A stretch of DNA of 45,726 nt from a virus. The notes under the pieces are model-generated. The model ran no database searches, had not been told where the DNA came from, and saw only the letters and a list, made by a program, of their open reading frames with translations. The stretch covers positions 1 through 45,726 of IMG/VR virus record IMGVR_UViG_3300046777_002876. The stretch is one strand, 5' to 3'. The position numbers and the translations under genes are program-made. This document shows, in pieces, positions 39,991 through 45,726 of this stretch. Numbering within the stretch: position 1 is the stretch's first letter; every line of letters starts with the position of its first letter.

Positions 39991-40014
39991 ATTTTTAAGT
40001 CCTTTGTATTAATA

Positions 40015-41343
40015 TTATTGATTAGCGTTTTTACGAATACGTGCCATGTAAGCTTCCTGAGCAGTGCTTAGACCATCCAACTTAGGTGCGGCGTTAACCA
40101 CGTCATCTAAAACAGGATCAGCGGGAGCTGCGTCAATTTTAACAGCGGTTACACTATCGCGGATATCCCATAAAGTGTTGACATAAACATCATCACTAGC
40201 ATCGATTTTCTCAGCTAAGTTGGGAAATAGAGCCTTGACCGCCTCTTTTTTGATGTCGTCTTGAGTCATAGAAGCATCGATAGCGTCTAATTTCAAGATA
40301 GGCTGAGCAATAGCCCATAAAGCTAAACGAGCTGTAACCTCAGCTTGAGTAGCTGCGGCGGCGTCCAATTTAACTTGAACCAACTCAGCTTGCAAGCTTT
40401 CGATTTGAGCAGATTGTGCATCCAATCGAGCTTCATCTGCACTATCTTTTTTACCTTTAGTGTTGGCTACGGAGCCAGCGTTCTTGGCTTTTTCTTTAGC
40501 TTCCTGAAGCTTGGCAAACCAACCTTTGGCATCCTCTACCGTGTAGGTTTTCCCATCCATTTCAAATGTGTCACACATCTTGTCGTCTTTTTCGCCGCCA
40601 AGGTTGCCACCTTCGTTAAGTTCAGACTTGGAGTCTTCAGTCATTTCCAATTCTTTTTCTTTATCCATATCTTTAATAGGTTCACAACTACCCGATTCGC
40701 CCTTCTTAGTCCCAGGCACCCGTTTGTACCCTTCCCAGCAAGCGTCTTCTGTTGTATCGTTATTTGTATTGTTATCACTAATATTAGAATCTAGTCTAGA
40801 TTTAACACTAGATTGACTATCAAAAAACTTAGCACCGCGCCCAGCCCTTGCTAGTGGCACTAAGGCTACATGATTACCAAAGATGTCTCTCTGCTCGCAG
40901 GTATAATCGTATTTATCCCCTGGGTTACCACAGATACCCTTGTCGTCAACCCAGGTGCCCTTAGAATCTACAACATCACACTCGTAACCACAACTTAATT
41001 CGGAGTGAGTCGTCATAGCCACGCGAATGGCTTCACTATCAAAGATTGCTATGTCACACACTACCCAGCCGTTATCCATACGAACATTAGATGTTAAACC
41101 CTTGACCAACTGATCCTTATTATCTTGAGTCACCATAGCAGTATGGTCAATAATAATAGCTAGCTGGTTAAATGAATCTAGAGATGCTTTGACCTGTTCT
41201 TCAGAACGGTACTCATAATAAGGCTGGCCCAACTCATCGACATATTCCATGATACCGATTCGAGCAATTCTAGCTTTGACTCTAAGGATGCCGTCCGCCC
41301 CAACTAAAGCACCATCTAATTTGACTGAAAATTTTCTTAACAT
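40015..41343 (-). CDS. DUF2213 prohead protease / scaffold fusion
   Basis: 442 residues. Residues 1-190 match DUF2213: LVGADGILRVKARIARIGIMEY, IIIDHTAM, VVCDIAIFDSEAIRVA, ELSCGYECDVVDSKG and YTCEQRDIFGNHVALVPLARAGRG. The HxA turn and conserved Ser are those of capsid maturation proteases. Residues 200-330 are charged helices (EAKEKAKNAGSVANT, then DAQSAQIESLQAELVQVKLDAAAATQ), a scaffold-like coiled coil. A small capsid-binding tail follows. It directs capsid assembly and cleaves scaffold. First gene of the head set, transcribed toward the capsid gene. Confidence 0.87.
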   Translation of the reverse strand: MLRKFSVKLDGALVGADGILRVKARIARIGIMEYVDELGQPYYEYRSEEQVKASLDSFNQLAIIIDHTAMVTQDNKDQLVKGLTSNVRMDNGWVVCDIAIFDSEAIRVAMTTHSELSCGYECDVVDSKGTWVDDKGICGNPGDKYDYTCEQRDIFGNHVALVPLARAGRGAKFFDSQSSVKSRLDSNISDNNTNNDTTEDACWEGYKRVPGTKKGESGSCEPIKDMDKEKELEMTEDSKSELNEGGNLGGEKDDKMCDTFEMDGKTYTVEDAKGWFAKLQEAKEKAKNAGSVANTKGKKDSADEARLDAQSAQIESLQAELVQVKLDAAAATQAEVTARLALWAIAQPILKLDAIDASMTQDDIKKEAVKALFPNLAEKIDASDDVYVNTLWDIRDSVTAVKIDAAPADPVLDDVVNAAPKLDGLSTAQEAYMARIRKNANQ

Positions 41344-41369
41344 AATATTTCTTATTTCTACTAAACTTA

Positions 41370-42233
41370 CTACAAATCTCTATTGGCTGATGTCAAAACG
41401 GCTATCCCAGGGAACCAATTCGGGGCACTAGATCCTCGTCCGAAGCCTACCAAGAATCCCCCAAAGCGTTCAAAATTGTTATAATCAATACAAGCTTGCT
41501 TAGTTCTCTGACACTCCGCTTTGACAGTTACAGTATCTCCCGCTAATGCTGGGGTTATAAGTGTGTTAGGTATTCTAATAGTCCCAGTAGAGCTGCTATC
41601 AAGTATTCGTAAAACCAGACCACTATTACCACCAGAGGTGAAGGTAACCAATCCGTCAATAAACTCAGGGAAGAGATCAACCTGAGATCCGCTTAAATCT
41701 AAGTTGATGGAATTGTTTATAGATAGCGCCGTTGAGACTACTGTCATATTTCTTACCCAGCCATTGGCGATTAAGTCCAAACCACAATTAGCGCCACCGA
41801 ACTCAAAAGAGCATGTCGGGGAAGCTGAGTACGTCAACCCCTTATTCAGTCGTTCGGTAGTGCTAAGAAGCTCGAATGTCAAAAGAGTATCGGTCTGAGT
41901 AATCTCCCCCACTCTCCCCGTTAAAATAACCGTGCCATCAAAAATACTAGTGGCTGTGAGAAAATTAAGCATACTCAAGGTAGCTGTAGTATCTTCTAAT
42001 TGCCCTGATAGGAATATCGCTGGTGTTATTTGAGTGTTGTTAGTTAGAACGGATATCGAGACGTTATCTATCTCAGCACCTAGCTTGCGACTGGAGGCAT
42101 CGGAATCAATAGCGGCGGCGGCGAAATAGATATCACCCCCTATAACGGTATCAACATCTAGGCTAGTTAGACCATAATGTTGTCCCGCTTTGGTTGTTAT
42201 TTTTAAGAAATAAGCATTGAGTAAAACTGCCAT
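41370..42233 (-). CDS. baseplate hub-type distal tail protein (DUF2163 / BR0599-like)
   Basis: 287 residues. N-terminal DUF2163 features (FLKITTKAGQHYGLTSLD, then DNVSISVLTNN). A C-terminal Cys-rich region reads CSFEFGGANCGLDL, then CQRTKQACIDYNNFERFGGFLVG. The latter is the zinc-binding-type signature of GTA ORFG13-like and BR0599 hub proteins. It forms part of the distal tail tip. It starts 1 nt after the DUF2460 gene, matching the GTA order (DUF2460, DUF2163, NlpC/P60, hub), except that the last two are displaced in strand or position. Confidence 0.85.
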   Translation of the reverse strand: MAVLLNAYFLKITTKAGQHYGLTSLDVDTVIGGDIYFAAAAIDSDASSRKLGAEIDNVSISVLTNNTQITPAIFLSGQLEDTTATLSMLNFLTATSIFDGTVILTGRVGEITQTDTLLTFELLSTTERLNKGLTYSASPTCSFEFGGANCGLDLIANGWVRNMTVVSTALSINNSINLDLSGSQVDLFPEFIDGLVTFTSGGNSGLVLRILDSSSTGTIRIPNTLITPALAGDTVTVKAECQRTKQACIDYNNFERFGGFLVGFGRGSSAPNWFPGIAVLTSANRDL

Positions 42234-42234
42234 A

Positions 42235-43230
42235 TTAAGCTCCTTTGTTAACCGCTTTGTTGATTACTTGATTGGTGAGGGATAGAGAGTCTGTATTGAA
42301 TCTATGCCGACTTGCTTGGTAGTCAAAATCCAATAACCGACCTTTGCAGGCAACAAACATTGCTAATAGATTGTCCTTTTCATCACAGATTAGCCGATCT
42401 CCGTCTAACATTATCTCAGACTTGTTTTCCGACATCCGTGATGTCGCTAATGTCCTTCTATTCTCTAAGGACTCGCGATAAACACCTACGCTAAAATCCT
42501 CATCATAAGTCGGTTGAAAACCTAAGTTGAAGGTAGCGGCAACGGGGTTGAAATCAGCCTGTGTGTAGATTCTTTGACTTGGCTTGGGTTTCTCAATCAA
42601 CCTAATACCAGATATAGTGGTTACATTTGAACTCTTTCTCGATATCTTCAGGATATCACTATCAAAATAGTACTCATTATAGAATTCCCCTGTTATAAAA
42701 ACCTGATCAGTCAATAAAGCTCCTGGGATATACAGCAGTCCGTTTACCATGGAGGCGTTATTTACAACACCTTGGCTGGTAGTCCCGACAACCGTATTGT
42801 TGAAATCTACGAAAAATATACTTTTGTATCCCGCGACACTTCCGAATTTATATGACTTGATTAGGATGCGATATTCGGGAGCACCTGTATTCAGAACTAG
42901 TGTGTCGATGGTTGTGGTGACCCCTACCTGCCTACCAACATCGGATATAGTATAATCCAACGGATTCTTAAATAGAAATGTATTTAGGCTTCCTTTGGCT
43001 TGTGTTGCAAAAAATGTTTTAAAATCCTCTAAATCAGTTGTTTGTTGACAGTCCTTATATTTCAAATCAGAAAAACTTAGCTCTGTTAAATATTCTAGAT
43101 TAGTAGGCATGCGCTGCTCAGCTCCGTTTGCCGTCTCAATGATTTTGGTATTAAACATAAAGTTAGCCGTTACCTGAGGCTCGACATGCAGGGGCATTTT
43201 AGCTGATATAAAAGATGAATATTGGGGCAT
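42235..43230 (-). CDS. distal tail protein (DUF2460-like, GTA ORFG12-type)
   Basis: 331 residues, longer than the usual about 210. Typical elements: MPTNLEYLTELSFSDLKYKDCQQTTDLEDFKTFFATQ, NTFLFKNPLDYT and a late QADFNPVAATFNLGFQPTYDEDFSVGVYRESLENRR. The middle (130-220) looks like an inserted beta domain. DUF2460 proteins form the distal tail ring above the hub. It is transcribed leftward from a late-type box shared with the divergent NlpC/P60 gene (43248-43263). Confidence 0.8.
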   Translation of the reverse strand: MPQYSSFISAKMPLHVEPQVTANFMFNTKIIETANGAEQRMPTNLEYLTELSFSDLKYKDCQQTTDLEDFKTFFATQAKGSLNTFLFKNPLDYTISDVGRQVGVTTTIDTLVLNTGAPEYRILIKSYKFGSVAGYKSIFFVDFNNTVVGTTSQGVVNNASMVNGLLYIPGALLTDQVFITGEFYNEYYFDSDILKISRKSSNVTTISGIRLIEKPKPSQRIYTQADFNPVAATFNLGFQPTYDEDFSVGVYRESLENRRTLATSRMSENKSEIMLDGDRLICDEKDNLLAMFVACKGRLLDFDYQASRHRFNTDSLSLTNQVINKAVNKGA

Positions 43231-43247
43231 AAGATTAGTTAAAAGTC

Positions 43248-43263
43248 TAAACTAAATTTATGA
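43248..43263 (-). promoter_or_regulatory. ATAAATTTAGTTTA late-type promoter box
   Basis: The minus strand reads CATAAATTTAGTTTAG, 18 nt before the distal tail gene ATG. It overlaps the ATG of the divergent NlpC/P60 gene, so that gene must use another promoter. Confidence 0.5.
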
Positions 43264-43646
43264 TAGATGAGTTAAAGACGTGGTTGGGTACTCCTTATTT
43301 TTTCAGAGGAAAAATGAAGGGTACGGGGGTAGATTGCTTGCAATTCACCTTTATTATTTTTGATTTAGTTGGCGTGAGGTACTCTAAACCAACTAGCTAC
43401 GAGAGAACACCCAAGGGTTCTGAATTCTTTGCTTGGATCAAACAGCATACTAACCTGACTCAGAAAGAAACTCTAACTATCACGCCTGGGGATTTTGTAG
43501 TTGTTAATTTATTAAAGGACCGTCCCTTTCATATGATATATTGTATGGATAAGGATTTCTGCATACACGCCAGTGTGAGGCACGGTGTCTGCTTAATCCC
43601 AGTGTCACAAGTAACTAATATCAACTCAATTTGGAGATTATTATGA
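43260..43646 (+). CDS. NlpC/P60 peptidase, tail-associated
   Basis: 128 residues. Catalytic Cys in GTGVDCLQFTFIIFDL, Gly/Asp turn ITPGDFVVV, and the His of HMIYCMDKDFCIHAS. This is the compact NlpC/P60 form of GTA ORFG14 and tail-tip proteins, which cuts host peptidoglycan during DNA entry. It is divergent from the distal tail gene. Its stop overlaps the next start (ATGA), so translation is coupled. Confidence 0.87.
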   Translation: MIDELKTWLGTPYFFRGKMKGTGVDCLQFTFIIFDLVGVRYSKPTSYERTPKGSEFFAWIKQHTNLTQKETLTITPGDFVVVNLLKDRPFHMIYCMDKDFCIHASVRHGVCLIPVSQVTNINSIWRLL

Positions 43647-43900
43647 GTCGCACCTATAAAAATCGAAAGTGTCTGCCAGAATATGCGCAACGTATGTGGA
43701 AAGATTCTGGGCACCAGGGCAGAAAGAATGCTTTTCTTGCGGTAGATTCATCTGAATATGATAGTGAAAGCGATTGGAGCTATCGCCCGTTAAGCCGACA
43801 CACAGCGCTAAGGAGTCATAGTACTAGTTCCTGGGATGATGTCATGACCAGCTTTTATATTGATAAAATCAACTGGAAATACAACTTAAATAAAAGATAA
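43643..43900 (+). CDS. small Ser/Arg-rich hypothetical protein (85 aa)
   Basis: Begins at the ATGA overlap with the peptidase gene; an earlier in-frame ATG at 43631 is less likely. The product is rich in Ser, Arg, Tyr and Trp (SRTYKNRKCLPEYAQRMWKD, then SDWSYRPLSRHTALRSHSTSSW) and is probably partly disordered. No family recognised. Coupling suggests a virion or tail-tip role, without direct evidence. Confidence 0.6.
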   Translation: MSRTYKNRKCLPEYAQRMWKDSGHQGRKNAFLAVDSSEYDSESDWSYRPLSRHTALRSHSTSSWDDVMTSFYIDKINWKYNLNKR

Positions 43901-43965
43901 TTGGCAGTTCCTTCAGGATCTGTTAGAACTATATAAAGATAAACACCGTACCATCTCTTTTATTT

Positions 43966-44292
43966 ATGGAAATATCACAAAAAACAAAAGATGCATGTCT
44001 TGCTATATGCACAGGTATATATACTGAAGAGAGTTTCATGTCTGTCCAACTTGAGTTGGCTGAGCTTTTTGGTTCTAGCGCCGCACGGGCGTATTGCCTA
44101 GTATTGATCTCTTGCAGAGTGATAACTAGAGCGCCTAATTTAAAATATGTAGACCTGGATGATATAGACGTCTGGTACAAAGCCAAAAACATCTTAATTA
44201 GATACCTAGCGCAGTATCCTGAGAACGCCTCCAAGGACTGCCCAGTTTATCTGGCTATGGTAAAAGCCCGCAATAGTGTTACCCTTATATAA
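43966..44292 (+). CDS. hypothetical helical protein (108 aa)
   Basis: Helical, with EISQKTKDACLAICTGIYTEESFMSVQLELAELFGS and later DVWYKAKNILIRYLAQYPENASK. Five Cys. No family recognised. It is followed 9 nt later by the next gene. It belongs to an accessory rightward run before the TnpB element. Confidence 0.6.
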   Translation: MEISQKTKDACLAICTGIYTEESFMSVQLELAELFGSSAARAYCLVLISCRVITRAPNLKYVDLDDIDVWYKAKNILIRYLAQYPENASKDCPVYLAMVKARNSVTLI

Positions 44293-44301
44293 GCTAAAGA
44301 A

Positions 44302-44832
44302 ATGAACGATCTGCAACAAATAATCCACTTAGCGGAGCGAGGTCGCTTCGATCATCTTTTTAAATCAGGCACATTAGAACTTCCTAAGAACCCCAGAAGT
44401 CAAGAAGCTGGTAGGCTATACGACTTCATCAACTTCAAGAACGGCTTATATGCTCCTGTTTATAACATATTCGAGACTTTTCAAGATTCCTTAGTGTCGG
44501 ATATCCCGATCCCCTTGGGAGAGATAGCTGTCCGCTTAGTTCGTTACAACACCAGAGAGCCTTTCTATCCTCACGTCGATGTCAGCTATAAGTCCAGAGC
44601 AATAGCCGCTGCTAATAATGCCAATGACATAATCCCCTTAGATTCCGTTATTTACGGAAGGCAAGCTAAAGAACTGAGCGATAAACACCCCAAATTCCAT
44701 CACTTTAACAAAAATGGTATGAAGTATTACTTAGGGATATTCGCTAGCGCTAGAGGCGCTTTAAAGCTAAGCTGCGGGCTTACTATCGATGAGTACATGC
44801 AGCAGCAATATTACTACTCAAATACTTTTTAG
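44302..44832 (+). CDS. hypothetical protein (176 aa)
   Basis: Alpha/beta protein with two regions, RLYDFINFKNGLYAPVYNIFETFQD and PIPLGEIAVRLVRYNTREPFYPHVDVSYKSRAIA. The C-terminal part ends in GLTIDEYMQQQYYYSN. No family recognised. It shares a transcript with 43966-44292. An own promoter for the next gene starts right after its stop. Confidence 0.65.
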   Translation: MNDLQQIIHLAERGRFDHLFKSGTLELPKNPRSQEAGRLYDFINFKNGLYAPVYNIFETFQDSLVSDIPIPLGEIAVRLVRYNTREPFYPHVDVSYKSRAIAAANNANDIIPLDSVIYGRQAKELSDKHPKFHHFNKNGMKYYLGIFASARGALKLSCGLTIDEYMQQQYYYSNTF

Positions 44833-44861
44833 TTGACAACTAAATAAACCTAAGTTATAAC
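44833..44861 (+). promoter_or_regulatory. sigma70-type promoter TTGACA-N17-TATAAC
   Basis: Consensus -35, 17 bp, TATAAC, followed by TGAGGGATAGAG, 45 nt before the ATG at 44906. Best member of the TATAACTGA family. Confidence 0.8.
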
Positions 44862-44905
44862 TGAGGGATAGAGAGTAAATCTTTATCCCTCTCTTTTTTG
44901 ATGAA

Positions 44906-45217
44906 ATGTCAAATTCAAACACAATCAAAGCAATCCGCGCGATCATCACGCTGGGTGATATTCACATTGATGGTTATCAGCTTCCAGATGGTAACTATAA
45001 GGTAAGTACGCAAACTTTCAAAGATACATTAAACTCCCTTATAGGTGACTCAACAGGTAAAAAACACCTGAAACCCATACTGGAAGCCAGTAAGTCTATA
45101 GTTCAGAATGTCAAAATAGACGGATATAACCGCCCTATTACGATGTATGGCTTGGACACATTCTCCGAGGTTGTAGCCGCTTACCTGAAAAATGGGTTGA
45201 AAGCCTCCCCCTTCTAG
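44906..45217 (+). CDS. regulator-like hypothetical protein (103 aa)
   Basis: The N-terminal half (IKAIRAIITLGDIHIDGYQLPDGNYKVSTQTFKDTL) resembles, as far as I recall, the N-terminal domain found in cyanobacterial and cyanophage antirepressor-type proteins. The C-terminal half is shorter than in those. A regulatory role is therefore possible. It has its own promoter, and a terminator overlaps its stop codon. Confidence 0.6.
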   Translation: MSNSNTIKAIRAIITLGDIHIDGYQLPDGNYKVSTQTFKDTLNSLIGDSTGKKHLKPILEASKSIVQNVKIDGYNRPITMYGLDTFSEVVAAYLKNGLKASPF

Positions 45218-45232
45218 GGGGACTTTATATTT
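45202..45232 (+). terminator. terminator overlapping the stop of 44906-45217
   Basis: AGCCTCCCCC, a short loop with the TAG stop, GGGGGACTTTATATTTT. It could also belong to the left end of the TnpB element that follows. Confidence 0.6.
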
Positions 45233-45235
45233 TAT

Positions 45236-45264
45236 TTGCACATTCTAGTTTAAAGTGTTATATT
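45236..45264 (+). promoter_or_regulatory. promoter of the TnpB element
   Basis: TTGCAC, 17 bp, TATATT, then AGGAGG (45271-45276) 7 nt before the ATG. It lies in the expected left-end region of the element. Confidence 0.75.
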
Positions 45265-45283
45265 TGTCGCAGGAGGTAAAACA

Positions 45284-45726
45284 ATGAAAGCAAGATTTAA
45301 GTATCGTATCTATCCAAGTCAAATACAAAAGCAGCAATTAGCCCAAACATTTGGCTGTTGCAGAGTAGTTTGGAACGACGCTTTGGCTATCTTTAAGTCC
45401 GAAGGGATGGTTAAAAGTGTAGACAAAAGAGTGATCACTCAAGCTAAAAAGACCGAAGAAAGGAGCTGGTTAGGAGACGTATCAAGTATTGCACTTCAAC
45501 AGTCGTTTAGACAGTTAGACGCTGCGTATAGACAATTCTTTGCTAGCCTGAAAGGCAAACGAAAAGGCAAGAAATTAGGTTCGCCTCGTATCAAAAAGAA
45601 AGAATCTCGCCAGTCTTTCACTCTCACTAAAGGTGGTTTTAGTGTTCACTCTCAATCGGTGAAACTAGCTAAGATTGGTCACGTAAAGATGGTTGTGAGT
45701 AGACCGTTGCCTTCACCACCTAGTTC
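45284..45726 (+). CDS. tnpB: TnpB / IS200-IS605 OrfB RNA-guided nuclease, N-terminal part
   Basis: 147 codons visible; it runs off the window. The N-terminus is typical: KARFKYRIYPSQIQKQQLAQTFGCCRVVWNDAL, then VITQAKKTEERSWLGDVSSIALQQSFRQLDAAYRQFF, a Lys-rich GKRKGKKLGSPRIKKK, FTLTKGGFSV and the SRPLPSPPSS linker. Full proteins have about 400 residues with a RuvC and zinc-ribbon C-terminus, which are outside the window. TnpB is guided by a right-end RNA and cuts empty sites. No TnpA is visible on this side. It has its own promoter and a strong ribosome-binding site. Confidence 0.92.
   Translation, partial: MKARFKYRIYPSQIQKQQLAQTFGCCRVVWNDALAIFKSEGMVKSVDKRVITQAKKTEERSWLGDVSSIALQQSFRQLDAAYRQFFASLKGKRKGKKLGSPRIKKKESRQSFTLTKGGFSVHSQSVKLAKIGHVKMVVSRPLPSPPS

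Noticed and set aside
40345-40816. Phe-rich plus-strand frames of 149 and 82 codons
   Set aside because: They are antisense to the charged scaffold part of the DUF2213 gene. Composition is explained by the opposite strand.
1-45726. CRISPR array, diversity-generating retroelement, retron, tRNA genes or integrase
   Set aside because: None found. There are no regularly spaced repeats, no reverse transcriptase motifs, no tRNA-like clover leaf and no integrase catalytic set.

Overview
The window is part of the genome of an AT-rich, double-stranded DNA tailed phage with siphovirus-type morphogenesis genes, most likely infecting a cyanobacterium. The phage assignment rests on a large terminase, a DUF1073-type portal, a DUF2213 protease/scaffold, a DUF2184 major capsid protein, a head-tail connector set, a gene-transfer-agent-like distal tail set and a 3046-residue tape measure. 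The cyanobacterial host is an inference from the TnpB type at the right edge, the IS200/IS605-like ends, the cyanobacterial-style wall enzymes and two copies of the octamer GCGATCGC. No integrase, tRNA or CRISPR array was seen. Both window edges cut the genome, and the replication polymerase lies outside.

Layout. 0-3.6 kb: an HK97-gp10-like connector, three tiny rightward genes, the large terminase and a surface-type structural protein. 3.6-5 kb: a rightward early-type operon ending in a P-loop nucleotide kinase. 5-7.7 kb: a small-terminase candidate, two membrane proteins and a metallophosphoesterase. 7.8-10.1 kb: a tail-terminator candidate and a leftward cluster of eight small genes, including a lipoprotein. 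10.2-14.4 kb: a wall-lysis enzyme, a KilAC antirepressor and the tail-tip hub. 14.5-18.2 kb: two small genes, the major tail protein, connectors, a secreted protein and an L,D-transpeptidase-type enzyme. 18.3-31.3 kb: an SF2 helicase, the tape measure and a frameshifted tail-assembly chaperone. 31.3-31.7 kb: a non-coding block with a structured RNA and a palindromic repeat. 31.7-37 kb: PhoH, ThyX, dUTPase, both ribonucleotide reductase subunits and the portal. 37-38.4 kb: a sliding clamp, a tiny broken gene and a small RNA. 38.4-43.6 kb: capsid, scaffold, distal tail and NlpC/P60 genes. 43.6-45.7 kb: accessory genes and a truncated TnpB.

How it works together. The nucleotide kinase, ThyX, dUTPase and RNR supply dNTPs. 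The clamp and helicase serve replication and recombination. Terminase, portal and capsid genes package DNA. The chaperone, tape measure, tube, hub and distal proteins build a tail predicted to be about 0.45 micrometre long. Three wall enzymes and small membrane or lipoproteins would carry out entry and lysis. Unusually, virion genes are scattered over both strands in many short transcription units. Several conserved promoter-like motifs explain this: TTGACA-N17-TATAAC for early-type units, and an ATAAATTTAGTTTA box in front of tail and lysis genes.

The most unusual signals are non-coding. A 134-nt structured RNA behind a strong promoter resembles the HEARO/IscB omega-RNA class. A second stand-alone RNA (about 80 nt) lies beside the capsid gene. 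A four-copy family of nested AT-core palindromes sits at transcription-unit borders. The coding surprises are a 447-residue RNR large subunit, an RNR small subunit lacking the usual radical tyrosine, and a zinc-protease motif inside the tape measure.
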